From Schistosoma haematobium (taxonomy: Eukaryota; Platyhelminthes; Trematoda; Strigeidida; Schistosomatidae): 64,000 bases of DNA. The notes under the pieces are model-generated. The model saw only the letters and a program-made list of their open reading frames with translations. It did no database searches and was not told where the DNA came from. Where the stretch lies: the NCBI RefSeq assembly GCF_000699445.3, contig NC_067195.1:18051287-18115286 (forward strand), in the 5' to 3' direction. Positions within the stretch are counted from its first letter, which is position 1. Each line of letters starts with the position of its first letter. This document shows positions 11,501 to 27,000 of this stretch, piece after piece. A program made the translations under genes and the position numbers.

Positions 11501-14500
11501 AATCCCATAGTAGGACGAAAGGGGCGTCCAGCTCTTCCATCTATTTATTTGAACACATTGGTACAAAGGGGCACCGAATACATATGCGCTACACAAGTCA
11601 CTTGGTTTGTATGTGGGCTGTGATAGTTCCCGGGCACCCATACCGAAGCAGGTGATTTTCTTTAGGGGCCGCACCCGGAGCCTTCAACCTAAGGATCTAA
11701 TCCACAAGGCAGTGGAGCCACGTCAGGAGATGCAGTCCCATCGTGTCCGGCGACCAATAATTTGTTCATACGCCATTTGTTCTCTGAGGATCCTGGAGCC
11801 CATATGCACCATTGGTTTGCAATCATGCTTTTTCAACTCCCGTACCAGGGCATTTGAGAGCCATACACTTTATGACTAAGGGATATCCTCAAGTAAAATA
11901 GGAACCATTACTAATAAAGGTAAATATTATCTTCAAGTACCATGGTGTTTGTTATTGTAACTTACTAAGTATATGTTGATTCCACTCTGAAAACAGATAT
12001 TTTAATGCTTGTAGAAAGCCTTCGCCTTTTAAATAAAGCCTACTCACAACAGATAACATTTTAGTTGTCATTCCTGTCAGTTTGTCAGCTACAGTGTAGG
12101 ACCAGGAAAATATATTTGTCGGTCCACGTTGCCTCATTAACACAACAAGATGATCACCGAATTCATAGAATTAGTTACTTCAATGGTAGTAATGTATAAA
12201 AGAAAGATTGTGTATAAGGATATAATACAGGAAGAAAGAATTAGTTGGTAGAAAGAATGGTATAAAGTAATTTTAATCTCACGATTTAAGGGAAGACAAG
12301 CAGTGTATACACCTACGCCATTGTGATCGATTCTGAGCCATATCACCCGGAGTTTCCAGCAATTGTTTACGATAGTCGCACGGATCCCAACCACGTAGTT
12401 TGCATCTACAACATGGCTTAGGCTAGAAGTTTATGACCTTATGGACTGATACCACATTTTGGTATGGCCGCCCCTAACTTTCTCCCAACCGTCTCCGACA
12501 CTAGTCAACATTGCACGCCGTGTTAATCGGTGTTCAGGCATACGTAACACGTGGCCCAACCACTTTAGTCGATGAAGATACACAACCTCCAACTGATTTA
12601 CCATCATTCCCTAATACCCTGTGTCTGTCTAATCTCACTATTACTTACCCGGTGATCCCAGCAGATACGAGCAATATTTCTAAGACATCTGTGATCAAAT
12701 ATTAGTAACTTACGAGTATCTTCTATTCTTAGTGGCCACGTTTCGCAGCCGTAAAGTAGAATAAAACGAACTGCTGCGCAGTATACCCGTCCCTTAATTG
12801 ATAGACAGATATCTCGCCTTCGCCATAGGTGACGTAAGTCGGCAAAAGCCGAACGAGCTTTTCGAATCCGTGCTGAGATTTCGTCAGACACCAACCCATT
12901 AGGGCTGATCAGACTTCCAAGATAAGTGACGTTATCTACGCGTTCGACCACTTCACTCCCTATCCTTAGTTCAGGTGCTGATGCAGACCAGTCCTGAAGC
13001 AACTACTTGCATTTAGAGGGGTAGAAACACATCCCAAATATCCTGGCATTGTTGCTGAGTGCTACCAAAAGACTGCATTTTATCAGCGTCTTCACCAAAC
13101 AGAACTATATTATCTGCGTATCCTAAGTCGATAAATGGACCTTCTGGAAGGAGATCAATACCCGAGAATTCAGTAGACGAAAATGTTATTTCCATCAATA
13201 GATCTATGATGAAGTTAAACAAAAATGGAGAAAGTGGACAGCCTTGACGGACACCACTTGAGGTTGCAAAAGCAGATGACAGTTCGCCATAAGTTCTGAC
13301 TCGACTATTAGTGTTTGAGTAAAGAGTGTTCACAAGGTTTATGTACTTTTGAGGTACGCCTTTCAATGACAGACACTGCCTCAGAAACTTTCGGTCTACA
13401 GAGTCAGATGCCCGGGATAATAACGTCAGTTGATGTTGAGTAACATGGTCCAATGTTGGTTACATTAGTGCAAATGCATTCACTCTTTATGCTATATTAG
13501 TCAAACTAATCCATTTATGGTTATCATAGTATCATTTTGACTCATGTGTTGGGATAATTACTGATTGCGACCAGTCAGATGAGACTACAGGCAGTTACCA
13601 GATTTTATCTAATTTATTAGTCAACCTAATCGCTAAAACTGGACCATCATACTTAAAGACCTCTGAAGCCAATCCATCTGGGCCAGCTGCTCTTCCTTGT
13701 CTCAAATTAGCTATGGCTTTTTGGACTTCAATTAGAATTGGGAGGCCTACTTCAATATTCCATTCAGTCTGTTTGTGAATTGTGGGCAGTTGTAGAGTAG
13801 CTGAAGGCCAGCTGAATTGCTCCTTAAAGTGTTCCACCCATCTCTCTAAAAGTCTTGGCTGAGAGCAGATAAGAGTGCTTTTTGAAGAAGTTTAGAAAGT
13901 TTTCTGCAAAAGTTATCTTTCACTTCATCCGAACTGCAGTCAGTGGGAGCGTAGACAGAAACTACGAAAAGGCAAGGAAGTGTGTCCCTATCCTTCCGAG
14001 TTCTTACTCAGCCGTCTAGCCGAACAGCACATAGGCGACTGTTAACGGGGATCCATTTCAACAGTGCTTGTTTTGCCCTCGTACTCAGTGCTATGCTTAT
14101 ACCCTCCAGTCCATGAGAACTAGCCATCGGGTCACCAGATACACGGATGGTGTATCTCGTCGGCTCTCCGTTTTGCTGATGTGAGGTCAAGTGAACGATC
14201 ACACTACGATCCTGTATGCGTGTTTCGGAGACACAGCACACATCAATGGTACAATATTCTAGGGTTTTAGCTAAGGAAGCCTGCTGACCGATTTGACACA
14301 GAGTATGTGCGTTGAAGGCTCCAATGTGTAGTTTGGGTCGAGGTTTCAGTAGACCTGGGACAGTGTTTTGCGCACTTGAATCGTTGGACATGGTGACATT
14401 TGAGGAGGAAGCCGAAAGAGGAAGTTTAGAGTTGAGAGTCGATGTAGGAGGAATAATGGAAATTGAAGAGAGAGGTTGATTATGAATACAGTGGTCTTGA

Positions 14501-15034
14501 GTGCTGTTAGAGGTATGAGGGCGGTTATCACTTCCTGGCTGCCCACACCGTGAAGGGTTCTTCTGGAGGTATCTGAAAAGGAAATTAGATTAGAGGTGGT
14601 CTTAGAGACCAGAAAGCGTGATCGCAGTGGCCAAGGGACAACTGCTTGAGGCCGATCACACACGGCGTACTTGCTGGGACCTTGTCGCCGGGGACGGATA
14701 TCCGTGGGATAAGGCGAGATGTGCATTTTTGGGGTCGACCTTTTCTGATCCCACCCCTCTTTGTGAGAAGACAGCATCGCTGTCATGCTGGTTGTCTGAA
14801 GGAAACACCTAACTGCTGTCACACCTCTGTACAGTCAGCAGTACGACTTCGCCTTCGGACCTTGAGTTTGCTGCTTTTAGTCTTAGCGCTCTTCAACCGA
14901 CGTGTCTGACATGGTGGGACCTTGAGGAACGATTGTTCCAACCAGTATAGCTCAGTTGGTTCATTACGATAGGTAAGTCTGACAACCACGTCAAGGCAGA
15001 AGTAACGGTCGGGTAATTCCTGTATCGTTACCAT

Positions 15035-15085
<51 letters not shown>

Positions 15086-18000
15086 TGAGTGCACAAAGTT
15101 CCGAAGAAGCTCATAGAGCAATATGTGTTGAGATATTGGCGTTATGCTCAGGGTGACAGTGTTATTAGTCCGGTTAGGCTTAAAGGTGAATCAACTAGTT
15201 ACCAGTCTCGACAGCACAGTTGCTCCCATTATCCATAATCCAACCATGTAGACCTTAATGAAAATTCCATTTATCATTTATAAATTCATGATAATTTCAA
15301 TTGGATTCAACACTATTTTTGACCCTTTTAATAATGTTATTTTAAGTGATCAATATTAACATAAGCTTTGTTTGCTTTTTTCCTTGTTATTTCTTTTCTC
15401 ATTTTTTGTATATTCAGCACCCATATCACCTATAGCAAATTTAATGAATGGACAACTAAACCAAAAATGCTATGTAGAATTATCATTATTTGAATATTCT
15501 CTTGAAGAATTATTTGAATTGATTGATTTGGATGATTTTATTCGTTTATTCACGTGTACGCTTCTTGAGTATCGTATAATTTTATTCTCAAGAGGTAAAG
15601 TAAGACAATAAATGAACTTTTTCGCTCCTTGCTTACTAAGATTATTATTTCATTTAACGACTTAAAAACTGGTTTCAGTGTATGGTATGCTATTATTGAT
15701 GGTTAAGTTTTTGCGTATATAATCTATTGTAATTAAACTAGAGGTCATATCAATCATGTGTGTATAAATACAATATTCACTGTAAGTGGAATTAAGTATT
15801 CATGTATTACCTTTATCAGTTCACACTATTAACATCTTGAGCTAATATCACGAACGTGTGTATGGCTAGTAACTTGTTGTTTTCGTTTGGTACATATATG
15901 GAAATATCGATAGAGTATAATTATTGTGACACTTACCGAATGTTATTGATATGGAGGATTTGTGAAGATTATAGTATTTTAACAGTTGAAATCACGAGGT
16001 GGTCTTAGCTAGATGAAGATTGAAAACCTGGAAGTATTGAACACCCCTTTCGTCCCAGTATGGGATTCCTCAACAGTGCACGTCCACGACCCTGCACGCG
16101 GGAATCGTACTTAGGACCTTCGGTCTCGCGTGTGACCACTTGACCTCTAGACCACTCAACCGGCATCCAACGGTGTAATGTCTAACTTCAGTCAATCCGT
16201 GATGTTGCATGACCACCTTTCATTGTCTGCGGTAGGTAACTGTCCCACACTCCACCAAGTTGTACTATACTGGTCACGGCTTCTCACTAGAACTTTAAGA
16301 TCCTCATCTTGAGGTGGAGTTGTCGTAGGATATGGATTGGTTAAGGTTAGGCGTTAACATCGTTGGCTGCCGGTTCAGTGGTCTAGAGGTTAGGGACTCG
16401 TTTGCAGGATCATAGGTGCTCACTGGTGAGGATCCTCGTAACAGGACGAAAAGGGCATCCAGTGCTTCCAGGTTTTCGGTCCTTGACTAGCTTAGATCGG
16501 TTCGTGATTTCAGTTATGAACAAACTTTTTGAATGAATCAAACCGTCGACGATCCTCAGACGAACGTTATTCAAACTAATTATTCGTAAAAGGCATTCAG
16601 GAATTTCATAGCGAAATTTGGCGCCAATGTTTAGAGTTCGTCCAATTTATATCGGGAAAATAATTGTTTCTTAATGAAGACATTCATTTCTAAAATGGTG
16701 AAATAAGAAATAAGTTCAACGGCTCATTAACATAGTTAAGATGTTTTGTAATTATTAGTATGTAAAATTGTTTCGTCTTTAGTCTCAGATTTTGCTTATC
16801 CAGAAACTCATATTATCACTTTAATTGTTGTGTATGAGACAGGTTAATCGATATCTAGAGAATACTCGTCAATAAGAACCCTGTAATATTTCTTTACCGC
16901 GCGTATACTATTTTGGCTATCACCTAGCGTTCTCAGCTCTGACCATTACTATACCCTGACTGGACGATTCACATCGAGGTTGAGAAAATCTTAACTCCTA
17001 TTCGTTGACTGATATGTATGCCTTCTACCCATAATCTTGAGTCCGATGATAGATCATATCAGTCAGTGTTGCAGTTGTACATATTATGTGAATGAACCCA
17101 TACCAGAACATAGATTAGTTTCCTGACATAGCACCTGCATGAATATGTGGTTACAGTGTAGGCATAACTGCTTTAAAAATAGAAGAGAACGAAGAAAAAA
17201 GGTAAATAATTCATCAACCATCATTATGGGATAGTAGAACTTGTACAACAATGGTTAATGAGTCCACTGGTAGCTTACAATAAGGGAAGCATAAAAATCT
17301 ATTAACACAGTTATCTAATAGTTATACAACAAGAATTTATGTACTAATAACCTGTAGATTATTCCCAAAAGTTACTCATTCTTGGATATTCGTGTCACCA
17401 CACTATTGGTTAAATCATTTGCTTTTGGTTTAGTGTTTTTCTTGACTTATCTAAGATTTCAACTGATTGAACATTCGATCGTTTATCCGGTAATAGTTCT
17501 TTTATGAGTCAATCAATTTCTCTTTTCATTTCATCCAATATATCGATCAGTGGAGATTTTAGTAATTTCAATTGTTGAGATCATGCGTCAATTGAAGCTA
17601 GACCACCATGGAAAACCTGGAAGCACTGGACGGCCGTTTCGTCCTATTGTGCTCACTAGTGACTGGCTTCAAGATGTATATCCTGGAGTTCTAGTGAGAA
17701 GCAGTGATTAGTGGAGTTCAACTGGGTCAGTTGTGAGATAGTAACTCACTGATGACAATGGTGGATGTGTCGCTCAATTTCGTGGATTAGTTGAAGTTAG
17801 ACATTAACACCGTTGGATGCCGGCTCAGTGGTCTAGTGGTTAAGTGCTCGCGCGTGAGACCAGTAGGTCCTGGGTTCGATATCCCACGAGGCGGGATCGT
17901 GGATGCGCACTGCTGAGGAGTTCCATACTAGGACGAAACGGCCGTCTAGTGCTTCCAGGTTTTCCATGGTGGTCTAGTTTCAATTGACTCATGATCTCAA

Positions 18001-21000
18001 CTATTGAAATACCGATTAGTATTTAACGTAGTGTATGTGCAGTCCAATCGGCTTTCTCTTATTTCCGATAGTAATAAATGTTTTACTGATGAGTTAGACA
18101 GCTGTGTTTTATATTCCTTTCACTTACATATATTTTTTTTTCCATAATTTTTCTTAGTGTATTATCGTCTGATGTTGATTGCTGAATGTGTTACTTGTTT
18201 GTTATTACCATTTTATTGGCTACATGTATATGCTCCAATACTACCAGTATCATTAACTCATTTTGTCGATGCTCCTGTTCCATTTATCATGGGTATTAAC
18301 ATACCAGATCCATGTTATAATAATAATCATCATCATAATGAGAAATATCCATTTATTAAACAATACGTTTCAGATAATCATACACAAGAATATTTCTACT
18401 CCCCTTCGGTTGAGTTAGCTAGTGAAGTATGTAGAATTTCTATGCTTTTTTCGTTTTTATTGTTATATACGTGATTTGTGTACTTTTTTCTTAACCTTTT
18501 AAATATTTTGTACAGTTTTGTTTTATTAATTTACGAAGCTTTCTACATTATGCTATTAAAGGAATGTTGGGATCGAAATTATGGTATCAACAGTACTAAG
18601 AAAGTCTAAATATAAAAAATTGTTCGAAAATAAGGTATTTATAAAGACGGGTTAAGAATCAAGATTTGAGGAAGGATAATAAATAAATGGATTTCTGTCA
18701 TGTCACTCAATGTACCCGACTACTTGTCACGGTTATTGGACTGATTGCAACCAGGTGGAGTACGTCTACCAACATGGTTCATACCAACATCCAATGATTT
18801 CATGGGCTGATTTCAATTCTTGGTTTTACTGCCGTAACTTTATTTCATGCTCCTACCCCAGTCTCTGTTGTGTGTCAAGTTAGTGGGTGACTAGGGACGC
18901 GTAGCACATGCTCCCAAATACAATCATTGAAGATTTACAACCTCATAAAGCGAGTTGTCATCTTTACTTAGTTCCATACATCTAACCTCAACATTGTTCA
19001 CTCGTTAGTCCACAATATGTGAGCAGTATTTCGAAGACATATGATTAAGCCTTTTCAGCCCAGGTACTTTTCTACTCTTATACACTAATATTTATTTAAA
19101 GATGAAAACATACCATCGTGTATTATTTTTTAACCTTTTCTTTTTTTCAATCCTTAAATAGACAAACGTCTGTTATGTTTATATTGATGAAGGAAGAGTT
19201 ATTGTGCCGGATGAAATTCCTGAATTTCCAAATAGTCAAGATACCAAACAATCTTTATTAGAGATTTTAAAATTAGCTAAACATCTATCAAGAAGTATGT
19301 TTGTTTTTATTACATAGAGATCTTTATCCAGACATTTCTACTATATATATATATCATGAAGAAACAGTATTCAACGTAAACATCTTGTAGAAAACCTTTG
19401 CTGTTAGAAACGCATTAACAATATCATATTTACCACTTTTTGCCTTATAATTCTCTAACGTAGTTGTTACTTTAATAAGGTGATCATACTTGCATATTGT
19501 ACTAACCTAATCAAGTCATATTGCTTGAAATACTTGTTTTTCGAGGTCTCATCGCACTAAACAAGTCGGTTTGGAAGTAGCATGACGTGATAATGATGAC
19601 TGTACTTGGTTTTGGCGGTGATACAATGTTTTCGATGAATGATCAGGATTTTCAGCCTTACTTAGTTTACATTTCTATTGACATAACTTATGTATCGGTT
19701 TATAGTGAGCTGTTTATGTCGCAAAATCTTGTGAGTTAGGAGTCTAGTGTTCTTTACCTTAGAATGATCATTTTGATTTAAACTTACAAAATTGATATGC
19801 ATGCTATTCCGTAATATGTTCAATCATACCGCCAATGAAGCAGGTATTGCTAATTACAGTAGTCTCCATAAAAATTCAAGATCCTTAATTCAGTCCTTGG
19901 GTGTCTTGTAGTAGCACTGAAGAGGAATACCGTACTAGGACGAAACAGCTGTTAAGTTCTCCTTGGTATCCAGTAACTTCACAGCTGATAACCAGTTCAT
20001 AACGTATGCTATCTACAATGTATGTGTTATTCAACATTTCGGTATCAAATAATCATTTAAATGAAGTTATTACTTATCTTCAGTCAGATTTTATCCATAA
20101 CAGTTTAACCTAGCAGTATAAATATTGATTGATCAGGGTTGTTATATCCTAGTGAAGATTACACTACGAGTAACGTCTGAGACCTATTAACGGACTAATA
20201 TTATTTATATATTCTTATGGTATAAATATTCAGTAACTAGACTATGTATATCTATATTCCCCTTGTTATAAGCTTTATTTTGACCTATATATTATTGTTG
20301 TACGATTCACTGTTCTTAAGCTGTGTTCAGTTTATTAACTACTGCCTCCCACGTTCACAGCCACTTTTTGGCTTTATTGTGTATGAATGTTATTTCCTAT
20401 TTTATGGTGCATTGCGGTCTGTTTGTTTGATATATAAACACAGTATGTTTGAAATAAATTATTCGCATAGTGGAAGCTGTTATTGGCATTCTGGACTCAG
20501 ATGGACGGGCTAGGCGGACATAGGACCAATAAGGACGCTAGGCTGCTCATATCGGTCGAACGTCATTGGTTTAGTACAGTATAAGAGCGAATAAGTCGTA
20601 TTTTGATTGGCGAATAGATTAAGTGATAACAAGCGGCTCATCAAGTCACAACAAGGCTCACCTGTTTAATGGGCTAATATTAGTTGGGTTTGTTATGGTG
20701 AATTAATAGTTTTCACATAAGCATAAGTTATGATTATTAAACCGGTACTTTTACTCAATCCATTGCATCACTTTAGTTTACCATCGAAAATTCCCCAAAC
20801 TTTTACAAGTAAATGAATTTCATCAAATAAGGAAGGTTGGTTCAGCGAAGAGTTCTCTTTTCGGCGAATTCATCTTCAAAACTGTACAATCTCATATGGA
20901 CTTATTTTTTAGCGTGATAATAGTTACAATAATAGTGATAATAAAATTCTGTTAAACATGGTGATGTGTGCTACTGATGTCGACAGATATAAGTAGTATG

Positions 21001-24000
21001 TAGCACCAGTCGAAAGTGAAATGCATGGCGGCAGAAGGTTAAGAAGATTAAAGAGAAGAGAACAAGAACAGGAAGTGGTTGGTGTGGAAACGAAGCAACA
21101 ATCAAGTCTGAGCCGATTGAAAATGAAGTATTTACTTTATGGTTATCAGATTTTACCAATATATTCTGTAATGTATTCAAATACATTTGGTTGTCTTCAC
21201 TGGTCTCGTTCATCACAGTAACAGTGAGGTAGAATAAACAAAGCTATTAAAACTTTATTTTTATCAGGGAAACTAATAATAGTTTTATTGTTAAGGACTT
21301 GAATATTCATCATGAAGATAAATGGGGAAACTATATTTGGAAATGAAAGGTTTATTATGATAAGCTAAAATGTTGGAATTAAGATGATCTGTAATCAGTA
21401 GGATCATAGAAACAAAAAAAACAGTTGGGTTAAAAGATCTATAGAGAGGATAGAAAGGGAAGCAGATGTCTGTGAAGGATGAAAGGTATCAAGAATAAAG
21501 AAAATTATGAGAGATTAAGACCATGGTGGCTTTTTATTGCCAATAAGTACCATAGGCTAACCGTTTTCGGTAATTATTTTCTCAAGGAGAAGGTTTAGTT
21601 CGCTGTCTACGACCTCGGGACTGCAAATTCTTCGTATTCGCCCATCGAGTTATATGATTAAGTTTCGCTCTTGACTAATGGGGACCCAGCTGTGGGAATT
21701 TGATAATTGGTCATTCCACAAGGGTTTCCTGTAGATTGATCTTAGAGCTCCGTCGTGTTCGCTTGTCATTTCAACATGAAGGAAGTGAGTACTTTTTTGT
21801 TTTCAAATTTAAGTTTGAAATTTATTGCTGGGTGACAGTTATTAAATGTCTTTAGAAGATAATTCAAATCAGATTTGTTGTCACAAATAATAAAACTATC
21901 ATTCAGCTCTGAAAACGAATTCACCGAAAAGGGAACTCTTCACTGAACCTATCTTATTTTATGTCTTAAGGGGTATATTCCGTTTATTTAAAAATGAATT
22001 TCAGTTTATGTGATGATGTCAATCTTTTTTTAACCAACTTCTAAAGGTTTAACATTTACAATTGTGTTTGAACTTTCGTCAACGGTATTGGTGTTATAAT
22101 AGGATAGGCATTGCTAACTTGTAATTAGTCTTAAAATTTGGGGATTAGTTATTTTCGTTTGGATAAGGTAAATGTCTTACGAATCTATGATGCGTATTTG
22201 ATCGTCTATGAATATACGAAAACATGTTTTCTTTCGGCCCCAACGGAAAGTCTGTATAACTTTTAAAAAAATGGTATCGATTTTGTGTATTTGCAAAATG
22301 ATATTACGTTCCTTAGAAGGAACTTTTAGATTTCTTCCTCGAATTACAATTAACATGATAGCTCTGGATAGTTTCAAATACAGTTAGTTTCATTATCTAT
22401 GTGGATTTTTATTTATTTAATATACTACTGTCGCTTTTATTCATAACTGAATCGTAATTATTATCTTAATATACCAACGATTAGTATTTTCTATTCATAA
22501 CTACTGCGTATCGGTTCACTTTTCAGGTTTCAATAATCAGATTACAACCGAACAGAATACTGTTCAGCATTTGACAGATATTTCTCAGATTACTGCACCT
22601 ATTAGTTGTACAACACCACATACAGCGGCTCCTGTACCTAGACCCAAACCCCCTAGTTCACTGATAAAGTTCACTGGACTTCAAAGAGTAAGTATTACAT
22701 GCTACTTTGACCATGATGATAATTAATGCAATATGGTAGTATTTTCTACTTCTTGACTTTTGAGGTATGATAATGTCATTGAACTTGTAGGTTAATTTCG
22801 TGTTTTAATGTTTACCGAATATCAATTAGAATACGGTACAGTCTCTTCTAGAGACTGTGTGATGTCACCAAAGATAGATCACTGTTTATCTTAACCAAGT
22901 GAACGTCTTTGGGTAATATACAACGGTAAAGATGATTAGCATTCGTTATACTGATGCAACTATTGTCTATCTAGTTTTTGACTTATGACTATTAATCATA
23001 CTATTCTTGCTCATTTTTAACAGTTGAAAAATTTTAAAAGTGAGTAGAAATTTGTTTGTGGTTCTTTGATTCACAGTTTGTCTATTTTACGATTGTACTA
23101 AACCAGTTGAACGATTAGATTCAATATAGCTCTAAGTATGTGCATACATTGTTAATAATAAAGTAGCACGGGGAAATTATTAAAAACATTCATATATTAT
23201 GACGGTTTTCTTTATCTTGAGGTGAATTATTAAGGATGAATGGAAGCAATGAAATATCTAATGCACCTCATATTTGAACCGTATTCTCTTCTGATTCATT
23301 TCGATTGGGAAGGGGACAGTGATAATTGTATCTCATCTACAATATGATGAATACCACTTATCGCACGGTTATTTTATTATATTTGCTTCTTAATAAAAAT
23401 CTCATTCTGTTTCATCCAATTAAACGACCAGTTTTAAACTGGTAATAATTGGTTAGTTAATTCTGAAAATTGATATAACAGGTAAATATCTCTCGGCTGA
23501 CCACCTTTTCTGCAAATTATGAACGTAAATAACGTACAAAATACAAAACGTGAGACGACGTATTCGGGGCACCCGACTAATAATTGTCTTGTGACATTCT
23601 GATGTGTATCTCTGAACTCGCGCTTCCATTCAATCTCCAGTCTTGAAAAGCACATTGAAGATGGATCTCAGCACGGGTGTTTTTCTTGTCAGTTTGTGCA
23701 GCTTTAAAATTCTATGCGTTGTTTCAGCGAAGATAGTATTGTTTGGTTCTATAAGTGTCTCAGCCAATCGAAACGCATTAAACCATTTGTTTTTCTTAGG
23801 CAACAAGAAATCTCGTATATATCGGTAAAAATCCCGCCTGGCACTTCAATAACTGAAAGATAGCTTTGGAAAGTACATAAAACTCTAAGGTCTGAATATT
23901 TTTATTTACCTGTCCACGTTTCGAGTGAACATCAGACGGAAGAATAGTTGCAAGAGTTCAGATTGCAGCCTCTACAATTACAATTTAAGGTTAATCGCAT

Positions 24001-27000
24001 TCAATTAGTAGCTTACTCTCTTTATAACACCGCGAATACAGCGTAAACGACATAAAATGCGGTGCGAGTTCGGATAAACTTCTGTTATGGCAGCAGCTAT
24101 CGCCGGCGAGTCATCCATAACAATACCAATCAAATGTCGGTTGTTAGTTGAGCGCCTGAAGAATAATAGAAATCGTGACAGCAGAGCAAAAGTTTCACGA
24201 CTTATAAAGGCTATTAAATTCATAACGCAACATTTCGATATGAAAATAAATTTTCGTTATTAGTTTTGTAGGTCCTGTCAAAACCAACAGCATCAAGAAG
24301 ACAACATGTCAAATTCATCTAATCGGCAGCTGCGAAGAAAAAATACCAAAAATCGTTTTCGTCATCAATTTCATTCTCACAAAACCCACCAAGTGACATG
24401 GTGTGAACTTTTAATTTGACGTAATAACCTACCATTTACAATATAAATGGATACATTACATATTTTGGGGGTTGGCCAGCGAAAACACTTTGTGGCTCAT
24501 GTTAAAAACGTCTTGCGAACTCAGGTGCTTCTCATAAGATAGATGAACGAAGTGTACAACATTGAATGAAGCTGCTTCGAAATCAGCAGAGGTTGCACGG
24601 TTTCAATTTTCAAAAATGGCTAACCAATTATTACTAATTTAGAACTGGTCATTTAATCGGACGAAATGGGATGAGAAAAGTTTTGTTGAAAGTTAAATAT
24701 AATAAAATAACAGTACGATAAGCGATATTCTACAATGTGTGGGGGTAAAACTACACAAATCCAACGCTAACTTGCTACAAATTTATTCACAGCTCTGTAA
24801 TAGACTTAGATTCTCTCACTATCAGTCCCTAAATCACATCCCAATTTGTTTATTTATTAATTGATACCGTAGAATACCAATCAATTAGTCCATTCCATCT
24901 TCTAATTATTCTGTTATTATTCACAGTCATGTTCATATGCATTGAAATTTGTAAAATTACTGTATGACACTTCACCACTTGACTGGTGTGTTTTTCTATG
25001 TTATTTATGTATAACAGTGTTGAGCCATCGTAAGACTTATTGGACAGAAATATGTCTTATGTGTATTCGTTGTTTGCTAAATATCTAAATGAGAATGTTT
25101 GCTTTCTTGTAGAAATGAATGAATAAAATTGCTACTCGCAGATATGATCTAGTTTTCATAGTATTCTTCTTTGAACTGTTTACTTACAGAGATTTCATAT
25201 TGATCAGTGACTAGCGACCAATGCCATATTTGTCTGGTCTTGCGTGCTGGTCGAATTCTATCAATCAAACTGCAATTTAAGCACCAGGTCAAGTCACTCG
25301 ACATCATGTTCACTACCTTTTGATATCAATCAGTAGTCGGTAGGATACCCTAGACCTAGGTTTTATGCTGCTTGACACTTGTTAGCGCAACCTACTTTTA
25401 GTTATATATCCTGTGCATAGTGAAGTAAACAAATTTGTCTCTACAGCATTTATTAGAAATTATTTCGTTATTTATATACTGTAAGATAAATTTTTATTCA
25501 TGAACCTTAAAAAACTATTTTGACTGAAAAAATTTGGATTAATCAATCTACGTTAATGTTGAATGTTCTTATATTTTCATCAATTTAACCGTATTCATAA
25601 TTCTTGTTATAAGAAAGTATCTTTGACTCGTTCCAACCAATCACAATCAGTTTGTGATCAAGATGAATTAACAATAGCAAAAGTGAATGATTCATCTATG
25701 GAGAATGCTAATAGGCAACGACAAGAACAATTCTACATACGCGACAATAATAGCAATAATGTTAGTGCATCAGACAATAGTTGTACAAATCAAATCAACT
25801 ATTTTGAAGTCTGTTCAAAGGCAGCTAAACAGATTATTTCGAAAGAGGTAAATATCTAACGGCTTATGATTATTTTGCGTTAGAAATTTTCATTTTGTTA
25901 CTGAATTATTATGGAAGTTAGGGTTATAAACAATCTTGTGTAAAACTTTAGAATTATGTTTTAATTTACTACATTTAATGTTCTCGTTGTGTAAATTAGA
26001 ATAATATTGTTTTCTAATAGGGATCTTCATTAAGCCCACCCGAAGCTTCTACCTTGACATGATGGTCGGGGTTGCTTTTACTGATGACTCAGCCGAGCTA
26101 AATTGGTTGGGATACATGTTCCTTTAGTTCCTGCCGTGCTCGGCAGATCTAATGGAAAACAGTTAGGCCAAAGTCAGCAACTTAAGATCCGAGAGGAGAA
26201 ATATCCTTCCACGGTGTAGGCAGCCGGGAAGCGACAACCGCCCTCATACCTCTAACAACACCCGAGATCCACTTGCTCACAATCATACCCCTGCCTTACC
26301 TCTTAATTACTCTCCTACCCCCGTGGTTAACCCTTATCGCGAATTTTTATCACCACGCTCCACCAATGTTAACGATTCAAGTTCACGAAATGTTACTCCC
26401 GATCTTGTGAACTCTGTAATTTTGTTTCTCCTATTCTTAACATTTCTCTTCTATTGATTGCGTTATAATCTCTCTCGCTTATTGAATTACTGCAAAAATT
26501 GAACTCGTATGGTTTTCGAAAGTAATTTTAACAGAATGCCAGTGAACTGAGTTACAAGACTGCATAAAACATTTGTAAAATTTTTGGGGTGATCCAGAAG
26601 ACTTCTCGCAAAAGACAAGAAAGGCTCAGGAAACACTAAGAAACATTTTATCCAATCAGCGTTCACTTGAAGTTTAGCCAGAAACATCACTTGTAGGGTT
26701 TCTGATTGGCTGATTATTACACTGCTACTATGTTTAGTAGCATTCCAAAATTTTCGGGAAACGCAAGGACATCTAAAATACTATAAAAACCCTATATTTT
26801 CTGCACTAAAACGAACATTTGGAGTAAAGTGATTCTCGCATATTTTGCTCCTTTCCTCTCGTGCTCAGGTTGCTGTGTACTCCTAGCTTGGGGGTTACGA
26901 GAATAGCTTAGGAACCGAATATAGCGTTCACTTAGTAAAACTCATCAAAAATTAGTGCACATTAAAAATAATTTATGAACTTGTTATTAGACATGGCTTG

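Noticed and set aside
26560..26960. Possible Gypsy LTR resembling 1537-1850 (TGATTGGCTGATTATTAC, ACTATAAAAACCC)
   Set aside because: Similarity to the first candidate is limited to a CCAAT-like and a TATA-like region. No element ends or partner sequence could be seen.
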